Positions 36,458 through 46,113 are shown, counted from the stretch's first letter. The stretch: 54,787 nucleotides of DNA from Planctomycetaceae bacterium (GCA_018660825.1 JABJJO010000158.1:1-54787), one strand, 5' to 3'. The notes: a model not told the origin generated them from the sequence alone. Made by a program: numbers and translations.

Positions 36458-37843
36458 ATGGAACTCAATCGCCGCAACGTAATGAAGCTCGCAGTCGGTG
36501 GTTTGGGATTGAACCTGAATCCTCTGATGTGGCCGCGCCATGCGTTGGGCGATCAGCAGGCGGGTTTAACCGCTGCTCGAATCAAATCATGCATTGTAAT
36601 TTTCTATTACGGTGGACCAAGTCATCTGGACATGTTCGACACCAAGCCAGACGCACCCAGTAATATTAGAGGCGAGTTCAAGCCGATTTCCACATCGGTC
36701 CCAAGTTTGCAAGTGAGTGAACTGCTGCCAGCGCACGCGAAAATCATGCATAAAATTGCGGTCATTCGGAGCATGCACCACACAAATCGCTTACACGATT
36801 CGGCGTCAACCGAGTCATTAACAGGCCGCCAGTCGCCCCAGGGTGATCGGGAAGAGTTCGCACCGATCGACCAATTTTATCCGTGTCACGGTGCGAGTGT
36901 TTCTTACATGCGGCGCGACATGAACATCGAAGTTCCCCATGCTGCCCTGCCCTGGGTTTTCCACAACGTCGTGGATACACCCTGTCAAGGTGGAGGGTTC
37001 TTGGGTTCAATGTATGATCCGTTTCAGATTAACGGGGATTCTGCCAAGGTCAGTTTTCAAGCAGATTTGTTTACCCGACGGGAAAACCTGTCAATTAATA
37101 GACTCCAGGAACGACGTACTCTGGCAAAGAAATTAACCGCTGACAATCTTCTCAATTCGTATCAACAACCTCAGGAGTTGGACAAACTCTATACAAGAGC
37201 CATGAATCTCATTCAGTCCAAACGTTTAGCAAAGGCGCTGCAGATAGAAGAAGAGCCGTTGGCCGTGCGTGAGAAATACGGCCTTTATCCGCAGGCACCG
37301 GACGCAGGCGTTCGAAATGTTGCTGGTTACCAGATGCGCGGACAGAACTTATTACTAGCGCGTCGGTTAGTTGAAGCGGAAGTTCCCTATGTGAATGTAT
37401 ACGATTTCCGTCAACAAGGACAAAACTGGGATTCGCACAGCCAGAATTTCAAAGAACACAAGAATCGGCTGGTACCCCCGATGGATAAGGCCTATGCGGC
37501 GTTGATTAACGATTTGGATGAGCGTGGGCTACTCGACTCAACTCTAGTCGTGGCACTTGGCGAATTCGGTCGAACCCCCAAGATAAACGGTAATGCCGGA
37601 CGAGATCACTGGCCTGATTGTTACAGCCTCACTTTGGCCGGTGGTGGTATCCAGGGGGGTGCGGTTTGGGGCGCGAGTGACAAAATCGGAGCCTACCCTG
37701 TTCAGGATGCCGTTACACCGGCAGACCTAGCCGCGACCATTTACTGGCGTTTCGGTATTGATCCCAAAACGATCATCCACGACCAACTCGGTCGCCCCCA
37801 TCGTTTGGCTGAAGGGGAACCGATCCGTAAGCTGTTTATCTAA
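36458..37843 (+). CDS. DUF1501 domain protein
   Basis: The ATG at 36458 has an ideal AAGGA site and starts MELNRRNVMKLAVGGLGLNL, a Tat-type signal; the frame is open further upstream but without support. The protein is 461 residues. Family motifs are YYGGPSHLDMFDTK, QNWDSHSQNFKEHK, GEFGRTPKINGNAG and RDHWPD. The DUF1501 family resembles alkaline phosphatases/sulfatases in its metal ligands, but its reaction is unknown. Unlike the DUF1501 genes at 39205 and 48935 it is not preceded by a DUF1549 cytochrome. The WD40 gene begins 15 bp after its stop, suggesting one transcript. Confidence 0.85.
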   Translation: MELNRRNVMKLAVGGLGLNLNPLMWPRHALGDQQAGLTAARIKSCIVIFYYGGPSHLDMFDTKPDAPSNIRGEFKPISTSVPSLQVSELLPAHAKIMHKIAVIRSMHHTNRLHDSASTESLTGRQSPQGDREEFAPIDQFYPCHGASVSYMRRDMNIEVPHAALPWVFHNVVDTPCQGGGFLGSMYDPFQINGDSAKVSFQADLFTRRENLSINRLQERRTLAKKLTADNLLNSYQQPQELDKLYTRAMNLIQSKRLAKALQIEEEPLAVREKYGLYPQAPDAGVRNVAGYQMRGQNLLLARRLVEAEVPYVNVYDFRQQGQNWDSHSQNFKEHKNRLVPPMDKAYAALINDLDERGLLDSTLVVALGEFGRTPKINGNAGRDHWPDCYSLTLAGGGIQGGAVWGASDKIGAYPVQDAVTPADLAATIYWRFGIDPKTIIHDQLGRPHRLAEGEPIRKLFI

Positions 37844-37858
37844 TCCTGCGGTGACCCG

Positions 37859-38812
37859 ATGAAATATCTACTTACTGTCATCCTGCTGTTGCTGAGTACC
37901 GAATGGGGACAGTGCCAGAAACCAACATCCCAACTCCTGCACACTCTCAATGGCCATACTGGCTGGGTCACTACAGTAGCCTACAGTCCCACTGGTAAGC
38001 GAATTGTCAGCTGTAGTACGGATAAGACGTTGAAAATCTGGGATGCCAACACCGGCAAATTATTGTAGACACTCAGCGGACATTCCGCCGCTGTCCAGAG
38101 TGCCCATTTCAGTCCGGACGGACGCCGGATTGTCAGTGCCAGTCGCGACAACAGCATAAAAATATGGGATGCCCTGACGGGTCGCGAGTTGCTGACTGTC
38201 AAGGGACGTCCAAATCGTGTCACCTGCGTTAGTTTCAGCCCAAACGGAAAACAAATCGTCAGTGGAGATGGAGACCATCATGTGAAAGTATGGGCTGGTG
38301 AAACGGGAAAAGAACGCCTGACGCTGTCGGGGCATACCGATTATGTCATGAGCGTCTGTTACAGCCCCGACGGAAAAAGGATTGCCAGTGGCAGTCTCGA
38401 CACGACCGTCAAACTCTGGGATGTCCAAACAGGCCGAGAGTTATTTACCTTGAAAGAACACACGCATTCTGTCTGGAGCGTCGGCTTCCGTCCTGACGGA
38501 AAACGAATTGCCAGCGGCAGTTTCGACAAAACCGTGAAAGTATGGGATTCCAAAACCGGCCGAGAGATACTCACCCTCACAGGGCACCGAGCGACCATCA
38601 CTAGCGTACACTACAGCCCAAATGGAAAACGACTAACCAGTGGTAGCTTCGACAATACTGTTAAGATCTGGGATCCTGAAACGGGTCGTGAGCGACTTAC
38701 GCTCCGGGGCCACACGGGCACGGTTACCAGCGTAAGTTTCAGTCCCGACGGCAAACAAATCGTCAGCGGCAGCCGCGACAAAACACTGAAGATCTGGAAT
38801 GCCAGCGAATAA
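37859..38812 (+). pseudogene. Seven-blade WD40 protein interrupted by one in-frame TAG
   Basis: One continuous frame (317 codons plus stop) encodes a signal peptide ([17 protein letters not shown]) and exactly seven WD repeats of 42 residues, each with a T-L-GH start, FSPDGK--SGS centre and K-WD/WN end. This is the number needed for one closed propeller. The frame is broken once, by TAG at 38066-38068, at the junction of blades 1 and 2 (GKLL-stop-TLSGH). Other blades have a two-residue join there, so a C-to-T change in a CAG codon is the simplest explanation. No frameshift or other damage is seen, so inactivation is recent, or the stop is read through, or it is a sequencing error. It probably shares a transcript with DUF1501. 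Confidence 0.85.
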
Positions 38813-38822
38813 AGAAAATCCA

Positions 38823-39104
38823 TCAGCTGTTTTTAGTTCTAAATAACAGCCAAAACAAAATGACAACAACAATCACGACATAACGTTCCCCATAGAGATT
38901 TTTGCCAAACAGCCCCCAGGCCGCGGCTGCCATACCCGAAACCGAAATGGCAACGTGCAGCGGTATATATTTCAGAGTTCCCTGTCGAAACTTCCTCTTG
39001 AGATCGAAGAAATATTCCTGTAGGAAAGCCATGGATATCAACACGACTAGCAAAAAATTCCAATAAAACATGTCTTGATTCAAGTCATTCACTCCATAAA
39101 TCAT
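38823..39104 (-). CDS. Hypothetical small membrane protein
   Basis: This 93-residue protein has three predicted membrane helices: near 13-29 (FYWNFLLVVLISMAFLQ), 48-64 (PLHVAISVSGMAAAAWG) and 73-88 (RYVVIVVVILFWLLF), with a basic loop (DLKRKFRQG) between the first two. No family was recognised. The frame is convincing because hydrophobic segments and positive-inside charge are well arranged, but the exact start is unsure. It is convergent with the WD40 gene, with 10 bp between the stops. Confidence 0.55.
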   Translation of the reverse strand: MIYGVNDLNQDMFYWNFLLVVLISMAFLQEYFFDLKRKFRQGTLKYIPLHVAISVSGMAAAAWGLFGKNLYGERYVVIVVVILFWLLFRTKNS

Positions 39105-39204
39105 TCTCGTGACTGGATTACGCCGTGTCGTTCAATCGGTTCTCTGACTATTCGTAATAGGTACTGATAGCGAACACGAACTACAGGCACAGCCACCCCT
39201 CAGT

Positions 39205-40488
39205 TCAAAACAATTCCTTCATAACATTGCCTTGTGGAACTAGGTCTACTGGCCGACCGGTCTGGGTATAATACGTTTTATGATGATCGATCCCCAGACT
39301 ATGAAAAATCGTCGCAACAATATCATCGGGGACAATATTTGTGCTGTCATCCGGTGCGGTACCGCCGGCATCCGTGCCGCCGATTAATCGTCCAGGCTGC
39401 ACGCCTCCACCGGTCATCACGCACCAATTGGCGCGGGGAAAGTGATCGCGACCGGCATTCTGGTTGATGATTGGTGTACGTCCAAATTCTCCCATCGCGA
39501 CAACCAATGTTCGCTCCAGCAACCCTTTAGCCCTGAGCGTCTGGACCGCCGCATCCAAGCCATTGTCTAGTGACGGGATCAGCCGCTTATGCCCGGCGAA
39601 GTTGTCGAGATGAGTATCCCAACCAAAATGCGAAACCGTGACAAACGGCACACCAAATTCAATTAGCCGAGTCGCCAATAACATCCCCTGCCCCACGTCA
39701 TCGCTGGCAAAGAGTTTACGGAGGGATTCCGATTCCTTGCCAACATCAAATGCTTCACGGGTTCTAGCCGACAAGATCATCCTGTCTGCCTGGCTATTGA
39801 GCGTGCGGAGTGCCTGTTGCAGCTGAATATTGTTGTTGGAGTTTTTAAAACGATTGTCGATAGACGATAGCAGCTGTTTGCGGCGTTTGAATTTCTCAAC
39901 CGTAAATCCGTCGAGCAGCGAAATACCGCGCACCTCAAATGGTTGGCCCGCTTGGGGATAATCGTTGGTTTTAAATGCAGAATAAGAATCGCCCAGATAA
40001 CCAGCATGCCAATCCGAGCGAGGAACGACAACAAATGGCGGTAGCTCGCCATTGCCTGGCATCTCTTTGCTGATGACAGCGCCGATGCTTGGATAACGCA
40101 GTGCAGGCGTCGGACGATTGCCACTGGAGATATATTCCTGCGCCTGCGGGTGATCTCCTACGGAGTGATGGATGCCGCGAATCAAAGTATATTGATCAGC
40201 GGATGCTGCAAACTTCGGCAAGTGTTCACAGGCGATCAAACCCGGAATTTTAGTTTGAATATGTCCAAAGCTGCCACGTGTCTCCGCTGGCCCCGCGGGT
40301 TTCATGTCGAGTGTATCAAGATGGGAGGGACCCCCCAGCAAATTCAAAAAAAGAACCGAATCCGCTTTGGTGACGGACTTCTCATCCGCAATCAACCGCG
40401 CCAGACCATGCGGAAGCGCAAGTCCAGCAATGGAAGTGCACCCGATCCTCAGAAGTTCACGTCGCGTTGTCTCGATTTTGTTCATCAT
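39205..40488 (-). CDS. DUF1501 domain protein with Tat signal
   Basis: I start at the ATG at 40488; the adjacent one at 40485 is equally possible. The N-terminus (TTRRELLRIGCTSIAGLALP) is a twin-arginine signal, and the protein is 427 residues. The motifs are LNLLGGPSHLDTLDMKPAGP, SHFGWDTHLDNFAGHK, GEFGRTPIINQNAG and RDHFPRANW. It lies 33 bp after the LRR-DUF1549-DUF1553 cytochrome gene and is surely co-transcribed with it. This cytochrome-then-DUF1501 arrangement recurs at 53499-48935. Activity unknown; probably a periplasmic hydrolase-like partner of the cytochrome. Confidence 0.9.
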   Translation of the reverse strand: MMNKIETTRRELLRIGCTSIAGLALPHGLARLIADEKSVTKADSVLFLNLLGGPSHLDTLDMKPAGPAETRGSFGHIQTKIPGLIACEHLPKFAASADQYTLIRGIHHSVGDHPQAQEYISSGNRPTPALRYPSIGAVISKEMPGNGELPPFVVVPRSDWHAGYLGDSYSAFKTNDYPQAGQPFEVRGISLLDGFTVEKFKRRKQLLSSIDNRFKNSNNNIQLQQALRTLNSQADRMILSARTREAFDVGKESESLRKLFASDDVGQGMLLATRLIEFGVPFVTVSHFGWDTHLDNFAGHKRLIPSLDNGLDAAVQTLRAKGLLERTLVVAMGEFGRTPIINQNAGRDHFPRANWCVMTGGGVQPGRLIGGTDAGGTAPDDSTNIVPDDIVATIFHSLGIDHHKTYYTQTGRPVDLVPQGNVMKELF

Positions 40489-40521
40489 TTCGTGCCTGTT
40501 AGACCAGAGCATTTCATAATA

Positions 40522-43500
40522 TTAGTGGTTAGTCAGGAATTCCTGTGTGTTTAACAATGCCCATACCAGCCCGCGTAATCCTTCCACCAAATCGTCACTG
40601 TCGGCTATATATTGTCGTCCATTTTCCATTTCTGCGGCAGTCGGTCTGCGGCTTAACATCCGCGCGTAGGCTGCCGTCACTAATTCATCTGCCGTAATCG
40701 TTGAGCTGTCCGCAACCTGAGTATTGGCTTTGACCAGAATCGCTGCTGAGGTTTCTGAATGAAGACCAATCCCAGTTTGTTGAGCAACTTCTGCTAGCCA
40801 GCCGGTTTTTCGTTCGATAAGTTCCAGTAATTCACGATCGTTGCGGATATACAGATTCTGCAGCAGTGTGGGCTGCGCCGTTCGTTCACAATCGCAGTTC
40901 GTCGCGCGGGTCGGCTTACCAAATATTGCCAATGCATAGTCAATCGAATTTGGTGAAAGACTCCGCGGATGGGATGTAATCTTACGTTGAGTAGTATCAT
41001 TTAGGTAGGTCTCATTACGACTTGATTTTGCTGTAGATTGCTCAATCGCGTCCACCAGCACTTCTGCCGGTAGTCGCCGCAGACGACTATAGCTGAAATG
41101 ACGTTCGTCATGCTGGTTTGTTTCGTTTGTTCGCCAACTCCGCTGATAGGTATCGCTGAGCAGAATTTCTCGATGCAACCATTTCATATCAAAATCATGC
41201 CCGCTAAAGCCAGCTGACAAATACTTCATCAGCTTCGCGTTGGATGGCGGATTGCCGGCATTGAGGTCATCGACAGGATTAACCAGTCCAACTCCAAAAT
41301 AATGATTCCAAACCCGATTTACAAAAGCGGGTGCGAAGAACGGATTATCATCATCGATGAGCCAGCTAAACAGTACTTCACGAGGGTCGTCGAATTGATT
41401 TAGGTCAAACGGTTTACCTCCGAGCAGGACGGCCGTATGTTCGGTCGTCCGGGGAGGTTCGATGTACAGTTCAAACCACGGAATCGGCAGACCTTCGGCG
41501 GAAACACGGTTGTACATCTGTCGTCTGAGAGCGGCTGTATCGAGTTTTTTCGGAACGCCCAGTCGTGTCATCAATTGGGTTCGTGCATCCTGAGATTCCG
41601 GTTCCGTTCCCCACCGAATTCGGGAAAATATCTGACTGAATTGATCGAAATCCTGCTTCGACCATTGGTCAAACGGATGTTTATGACACTGAGCACATTG
41701 CAGTCGGACGCCCATAAATACGTAGCTAAAATTAAGGACCTTGTTCTCGGCTGTGTTCAAGTCGGAGCGTGCCCAGTAGTACGGCATCGAATTTCCGGGC
41801 AAATTGAAGTCATCTTTGGTTGCCGCTGCCTGATAGGAACTATGCTCCCAAGTGTATTGGTCATAGGTCTGTCCAGGTTCACGACTATCCGCCAAAACAA
41901 GGCCGGCAACAATTTCCTTCCATGACGCATTTTGCGCCACTCTGGCGCGCAGCCAGCGTTGCCATTGCAGTGCCGCCGGACTGTTCATGTCCGTAGAGCC
42001 GAGGTGTTGTGAGTTGGCACCGGTAACGTCAGCAAGCTTCATTGCCCACCAATCAATATACGCCTCTGATTGCAGCAGTCGCTCAACAAGATCCGCACGC
42101 TTGGTTAGGGAAGCATCGTTTGTGAATTCTGTTATCTGAGTCGGCGACGGAAGCGTACCAGCCACGTCAAGCATTGACCGACGCAGGAATTCTTGATCGG
42201 TACATACATCGGAGGGGACAATGCCAAGTCGCTTTAATTTTTCCCCAACCAACTCATCCACCCTCGTGCGCCACGGAATGTCTGGATAATTGTCACCAGT
42301 TTTATCCGAAACGGGGCGTAATACCGGAACGGCCACAACAGCCCGATCATAGGAAACCACCAGATGCGTATCCCCTTTGGCTTTGTTCGTAACCCGCCCA
42401 TTTTCGTCAACGATCGCAATTTGATCGTCTAATGTCTCAATCCTCGCTAATGCCGTAACATCCTCGACTAAGCCATTACTCCAGATCGCCGTTACCTGTA
42501 GTTGCTGTTCTAGTTTCCCTCTAGAAAAAAAGATCTCTTGCGGCGTGACTTGGCAGGCAAGTAATTCATGCACCTCTGAGTTTCGTTTCGCTCCACTGGA
42601 AATCCACCGCTGCAGAAGTCTGAGTTGCCAGCTATCTTCGGCAATACGTCTGCCTCCTTCGTGGTCAATCCCAAGCGTAGGTTTCATGATCAACAAACTA
42701 TCATCTGGGGATTCTGGAACGACTCGTCCAGCATCTTCGTCGAGCATTGACAAATGATCCGTAGCAAAATCATAACCGAATAGAGAAAGTGAAAAACCAC
42801 CCTGCCCCTGAAACGAACCATGACATGCTCTGCCGTTACACCCCAGCTTGCCAAGCATCGGAACCACGTGCCTTTGGAAATCTGGGGTTTCATCCGTGGC
42901 CTTGCTAAACCTGTGCGCAACCGACTCGTCAATCTTGATGCCATCGAAAATGCCCGAATCACGTTTCGCCTGTTCGATTTTATCCAGCGACTGGCCCCCA
43001 ATAAACTTTTGGAACGGGCTAAGTCGTTCAGATTTCTCGGGGGTTAAACGTAGTTTTTGACGCAGCTCCGCTGATAGGTTCTGCGGAAGTGTGGCAGTCG
43101 TGATATCGGTTCCCCACAGCAACACATGTTTCAGCGAAACAATAACCTGTATTTCCTCAAGGCTGGCTGGAGCGAAAGGGGTCTGATTGAAGCTGAGTTG
43201 CTCAAGTCCCTCGAGCGACTCGAACTGGACAAGTCCTTTTCCTGTAACTTTGGTTCCATCCAAATAAATACTCTTCAGCGATTTGATTTCTGCGAGTGTC
43301 TCAAAAATCTCATCACTTAGATTGCATTCCTTAAGATGTAGCGTTTCAAGTTTGACAAGGCCTGTTAACGATTTCAGACCAACACCGGTGATTTGTGTTT
43401 TGCTCAGCGATAGTATTTTTAGTTCGTTAAGCGTGCTGAGATGGTCAAGGCCAGCATCTGTGACTTGCGTATTATCCAGATAGAGGACTTCCAGTTTGGC

Positions 43501-43875
43501 AAGCTTACCAATCAACGCCACTGTTGTGTCGGTCGCCTGAGTGTTGGTAAGGATCAACGAGTCCAGATTCGTGAGTTGGGCTATATTTGCGAGGCCGACA
43601 TCGGTGACTCTTCCCGTAATGACTGAAAGGTAGTCAAGCTGTTTAAAAACGCGGATCTGATCAAGATGCTTATCTTCGACGACCGCCTTACTAAATCGCA
43701 CAAACCTGACGGTTCCGTCACGATTCTTCTGCAGATTTGAGGAAATACCCTTGAGTGCCGTGATGGCCGCAGCCTGATCCTCCGGAGTTTCACCGATCGG
43801 GTCAATTTGTCCCTGCGCTACAAGGGGAACAAATAGCAAAGCGATGATTACGAATTTTTTGGTGACAGCCTGCAT
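40522..43875 (-). CDS. LRR / Ig-like / DUF1549-DUF1553 fusion cytochrome protein
   Basis: The frame is open to 44064, but the ATG at 43875 gives a proper signal peptide (MQAVTKKFVIIALLFVPLVA), so 1,117 residues. About seven LRRs occupy roughly 75-260. A cytochrome-like region follows with the unusual heme-like motif CNGRACH (346-352, four residues between the Cys) and FSLSLFGYDFATDH. A bacterial Ig-like segment (VDENGRVTNKAKGD) lies near 490-530. DUF1549 then runs from about IPWRTRVDELVGEKL, with a regular CAQCH before KHPFDQW, and DUF1553 forms the C-terminus, ending LLNTQEFLTNH. It is the first gene of a pair with the DUF1501 gene 33 bp downstream. The LRR fusion parallels the separate LRR gene at 2723-4234. 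Confidence 0.85.
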   Translation of the reverse strand: MQAVTKKFVIIALLFVPLVAQGQIDPIGETPEDQAAAITALKGISSNLQKNRDGTVRFVRFSKAVVEDKHLDQIRVFKQLDYLSVITGRVTDVGLANIAQLTNLDSLILTNTQATDTTVALIGKLAKLEVLYLDNTQVTDAGLDHLSTLNELKILSLSKTQITGVGLKSLTGLVKLETLHLKECNLSDEIFETLAEIKSLKSIYLDGTKVTGKGLVQFESLEGLEQLSFNQTPFAPASLEEIQVIVSLKHVLLWGTDITTATLPQNLSAELRQKLRLTPEKSERLSPFQKFIGGQSLDKIEQAKRDSGIFDGIKIDESVAHRFSKATDETPDFQRHVVPMLGKLGCNGRACHGSFQGQGGFSLSLFGYDFATDHLSMLDEDAGRVVPESPDDSLLIMKPTLGIDHEGGRRIAEDSWQLRLLQRWISSGAKRNSEVHELLACQVTPQEIFFSRGKLEQQLQVTAIWSNGLVEDVTALARIETLDDQIAIVDENGRVTNKAKGDTHLVVSYDRAVVAVPVLRPVSDKTGDNYPDIPWRTRVDELVGEKLKRLGIVPSDVCTDQEFLRRSMLDVAGTLPSPTQITEFTNDASLTKRADLVERLLQSEAYIDWWAMKLADVTGANSQHLGSTDMNSPAALQWQRWLRARVAQNASWKEIVAGLVLADSREPGQTYDQYTWEHSSYQAAATKDDFNLPGNSMPYYWARSDLNTAENKVLNFSYVFMGVRLQCAQCHKHPFDQWSKQDFDQFSQIFSRIRWGTEPESQDARTQLMTRLGVPKKLDTAALRRQMYNRVSAEGLPIPWFELYIEPPRTTEHTAVLLGGKPFDLNQFDDPREVLFSWLIDDDNPFFAPAFVNRVWNHYFGVGLVNPVDDLNAGNPPSNAKLMKYLSAGFSGHDFDMKWLHREILLSDTYQRSWRTNETNQHDERHFSYSRLRRLPAEVLVDAIEQSTAKSSRNETYLNDTTQRKITSHPRSLSPNSIDYALAIFGKPTRATNCDCERTAQPTLLQNLYIRNDRELLELIERKTGWLAEVAQQTGIGLHSETSAAILVKANTQVADSSTITADELVTAAYARMLSRRPTAAEMENGRQYIADSDDLVEGLRGLVWALLNTQEFLTNH

Positions 43876-44060
43876 TGTGTTTTGGCTCAAGGTTAGATGG
43901 ACGTTATCATTGTACCCTGTGAAAAATTGACTGCCTAGCGAATCCACCTTTCCGTAAACAATTGAACCTCCGCTTGCCGCCGCCCAAACGAAAAACAGGT
44001 TATTGGCAAACTCTGAATCACCGTCCAACCCTGCGCGGCCGTCCTGAGCGTTTGCCCCAC

Positions 44061-45356
44061 TCAACGCTCAATTTCACCACGGGCGAGGTCGATCAATCGG
44101 GAGAACACTTTTTCGCCACCGGTTCGTAGCCCGCAGTGCTCATATTCACTCGTATACCAACCCTGCATATTGGGCACAAAATCGATCGTTTCACGGGTGA
44201 AACGCGTGTTCACGAACATATCGTTGTAATAAACGGCACAAGCCACCGGCACCTTATTTCGACTCAATACATCCTTATCGTAAAGCTCCGGCCAATCATC
44301 AAACGCAGCCAGGATATCAGCCGCTGCTTTCATTTCTCTGAGTTCCCCAATTTCATCAAACATCCAGGGGAAGATCATCTCACCATAAAAAAGGAAGTTC
44401 TCATAATCATCGTAATGGCTATAATTCTCTTTCTGGACGGCATCACACGCCCAACCGGTCGCAGCACGCTGGGCATAAATCGCTTCATGCAGTATGGCGA
44501 AGATGGGATTGCTGTCAAAACGCAGGCTCGTCTGCACACCTTTTAGAAAGGTATGACTGACGACTTCTTCCCCACCAACCTGAACAAATGCTTCCTCAAC
44601 CAGATAGTGAAGCGCTTCAGCCGTACCGGCAAACCCAAGTTGCATACCCAACAACTGTACAAGACGGGGCGTCAAACGATCCCCGTTAGGCAGACGTACG
44701 TCACACTGCTGCAGGTGTCGGCACAGCTTAACAAGACGCTGCTTGTCCATCGGAAACTTTTCGAAATACTGTCGGTTACGCTCCTCCATGAACGGAAAGG
44801 TGCCTTCGTAGATTTCTCTGGCTGTCCGGTCCAGCCCAGGAACGCCCCCAAAAATAAAACACTCTTTCAGACCTTCCGGGTGCAGACTAAGATACGTGGT
44901 AGTACACCAACCACCATAACTTTGACCAATCGTCGACCAAGGTTCGTTGGGGCTCATATGAGCACGAATCGCTTCCGCATCGCGGACGATGTTATCAGCG
45001 CGGAAATGCTTAAGGTAATCCGCCTGCTCGACGGCGTCTCCTTCGGCGGCAAGGGTTTGATGGCTGACCGGCGTGCTTAAGCCGTTACCACGCGTATCGT
45101 ACATGAGCACCCGAAATTCGCTCAGTGCACGTTTTAACCAACCCTCTTTTTTAATCGGCAGCGGCGCGCGAAAACCGGGACCGCCCTGTAGAAAAAGCAA
45201 CAAAGGCTTCTCCTCACTTTTGGGGTCCAAATCGCGGACTTCTCGAACGAACACCTTGATCTTCCGTGCAGCAGGATCGTTATAATCCAACGGCAAAGTA
45301 AAGCTGTGATCAATCAGCTCCATGCCCGGGATTCGATAGGGACTGGTGGACTCCAT
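44061..45356 (-). CDS. Proline iminopeptidase-like alpha/beta hydrolase (S33)
   Basis: This 431-residue protein lacks a signal peptide, so it is probably cytoplasmic, unlike most genes here. The oxyanion motif is FLQGGPGFR (57-62), MYDTRGNGLS is the conserved S33 segment, and the nucleophile elbow is GQSYGGW with Ser146. The His is probably in YEHCGLRTGG at the end. These features fit prolyl aminopeptidases that release N-terminal proline from peptides; a lid domain is present between about 170 and 330. The gene stands alone; its 5' leader contains a hairpin with a T-run (45440-45474). Confidence 0.85.
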   Translation of the reverse strand: MESTSPYRIPGMELIDHSFTLPLDYNDPAARKIKVFVREVRDLDPKSEEKPLLLFLQGGPGFRAPLPIKKEGWLKRALSEFRVLMYDTRGNGLSTPVSHQTLAAEGDAVEQADYLKHFRADNIVRDAEAIRAHMSPNEPWSTIGQSYGGWCTTTYLSLHPEGLKECFIFGGVPGLDRTAREIYEGTFPFMEERNRQYFEKFPMDKQRLVKLCRHLQQCDVRLPNGDRLTPRLVQLLGMQLGFAGTAEALHYLVEEAFVQVGGEEVVSHTFLKGVQTSLRFDSNPIFAILHEAIYAQRAATGWACDAVQKENYSHYDDYENFLFYGEMIFPWMFDEIGELREMKAAADILAAFDDWPELYDKDVLSRNKVPVACAVYYNDMFVNTRFTRETIDFVPNMQGWYTSEYEHCGLRTGGEKVFSRLIDLARGEIER

Positions 45357-45693
45357 TCAGCGATTTCCTTTCACTCAGTTCATAGGATATTCTTGGTCTT
45401 ATTTACTTGTACCATTCTCGCTGCCGCATACCAGACATAAAGAAAAAAAGAACCTGTCGATTAGCCGGTCCTTCGAGACGATAATCCTAAGAACACCTAG
45501 TTCATTTTTACCCATGATACCCCTACACACCGGATACAAAGTGATCTTTTTTTCCAAATGATTTTGACGGACAGTGGTGAAGTGTGAATAATAAAATCAT
45601 GGACGATCTGGTAAATGCGTGATTTCCCAACACACCATCAAAGCCCCCCCCCCGATGCATCGCCGCGGACGGAACAATACTCCAAGGTATCAT
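45357..45693. other. Divergent intergenic region between iminopeptidase and zinc-ribbon genes
   Basis: This 337-bp region has no supported gene. It contains the minus-strand hairpin plus T-run described separately, and a run of ten C at 45644-45653 shortly upstream of the zinc-ribbon start. Promoters for both neighbours should lie here. Confidence 0.5.
45440..45474 (-). terminator. Intrinsic-terminator-like hairpin in the iminopeptidase leader
   Basis: Read on the minus strand, GAAGGACC pairs with GGTTCTTT (two G-T pairs) around a 12-base loop and is followed by further T residues. It lies about 85-115 bases upstream of the iminopeptidase ATG. No minus-strand gene ends here, so it could be a transcription attenuator or the end of a short leader RNA. 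Confidence 0.4.
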
Positions 45694-46113
45694 ATGAAAT
45701 GCCCAAAATGCGCAGCGCTGTTGTCCCCCTTGACCACTGCCGACGTAATACTCGATAAATGCCATAGCTGTGACGGAATTTGGCTGGATTATGGTGAATT
45801 GAAAAAGCTGAGAGAGTCCGGTACGCAAGGCATCGAGCAGGAGTTGGAAAACCAGTTTGGAAACCCAGCGGCACCGATGCAGAATTTAGATGGCTATCTA
45901 CGCTGCCCCAGTTGTGAAGACAGCGGACTACGAACGATTTATGTATCCTACGTCAAACCGGTGCGTGTTGACCGCTGCCCGAGTTGTTACGGCATGTGGC
46001 TTGAAAAAAACGAACTCGATACACTCCTGTTGGACAAGCAACAATTGGACAACATCAAAGTAGAAAAAAGTCTGAAGGACTTGTTGGTAGGGCTGGTAAA
46101 AAAACTGCGTTAA
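45694..46113 (+). CDS. Two-repeat TFIIB-type zinc-ribbon protein
   Basis: The ATG at 45694 (AAGG site upstream) starts MKCPKCAALLSPLTT directly at the first zinc ribbon; the open frame upstream passes through a poly-C run and is unlikely to be translated. The protein is 139 residues. It holds two zf-TFIIB units: CPKC...CHSCDGIWLDYGEL and CPSC...CPSCYGMWLEKNEL. The W-E/D--EL ending is the family hallmark. These small cytoplasmic proteins are widespread in bacteria and their function is unknown; nucleic-acid or protein binding is assumed. It is not clearly in an operon; the sulfatase follows 229 bp later. Confidence 0.85.
   Translation: MKCPKCAALLSPLTTADVILDKCHSCDGIWLDYGELKKLRESGTQGIEQELENQFGNPAAPMQNLDGYLRCPSCEDSGLRTIYVSYVKPVRVDRCPSCYGMWLEKNELDTLLLDKQQLDNIKVEKSLKDLLVGLVKKLR

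Noticed and set aside
43876-44064. N-terminal extension of the LRR-DUF1549 protein
   Set aside because: 63 residues without export character precede an obvious signal peptide at 43875.
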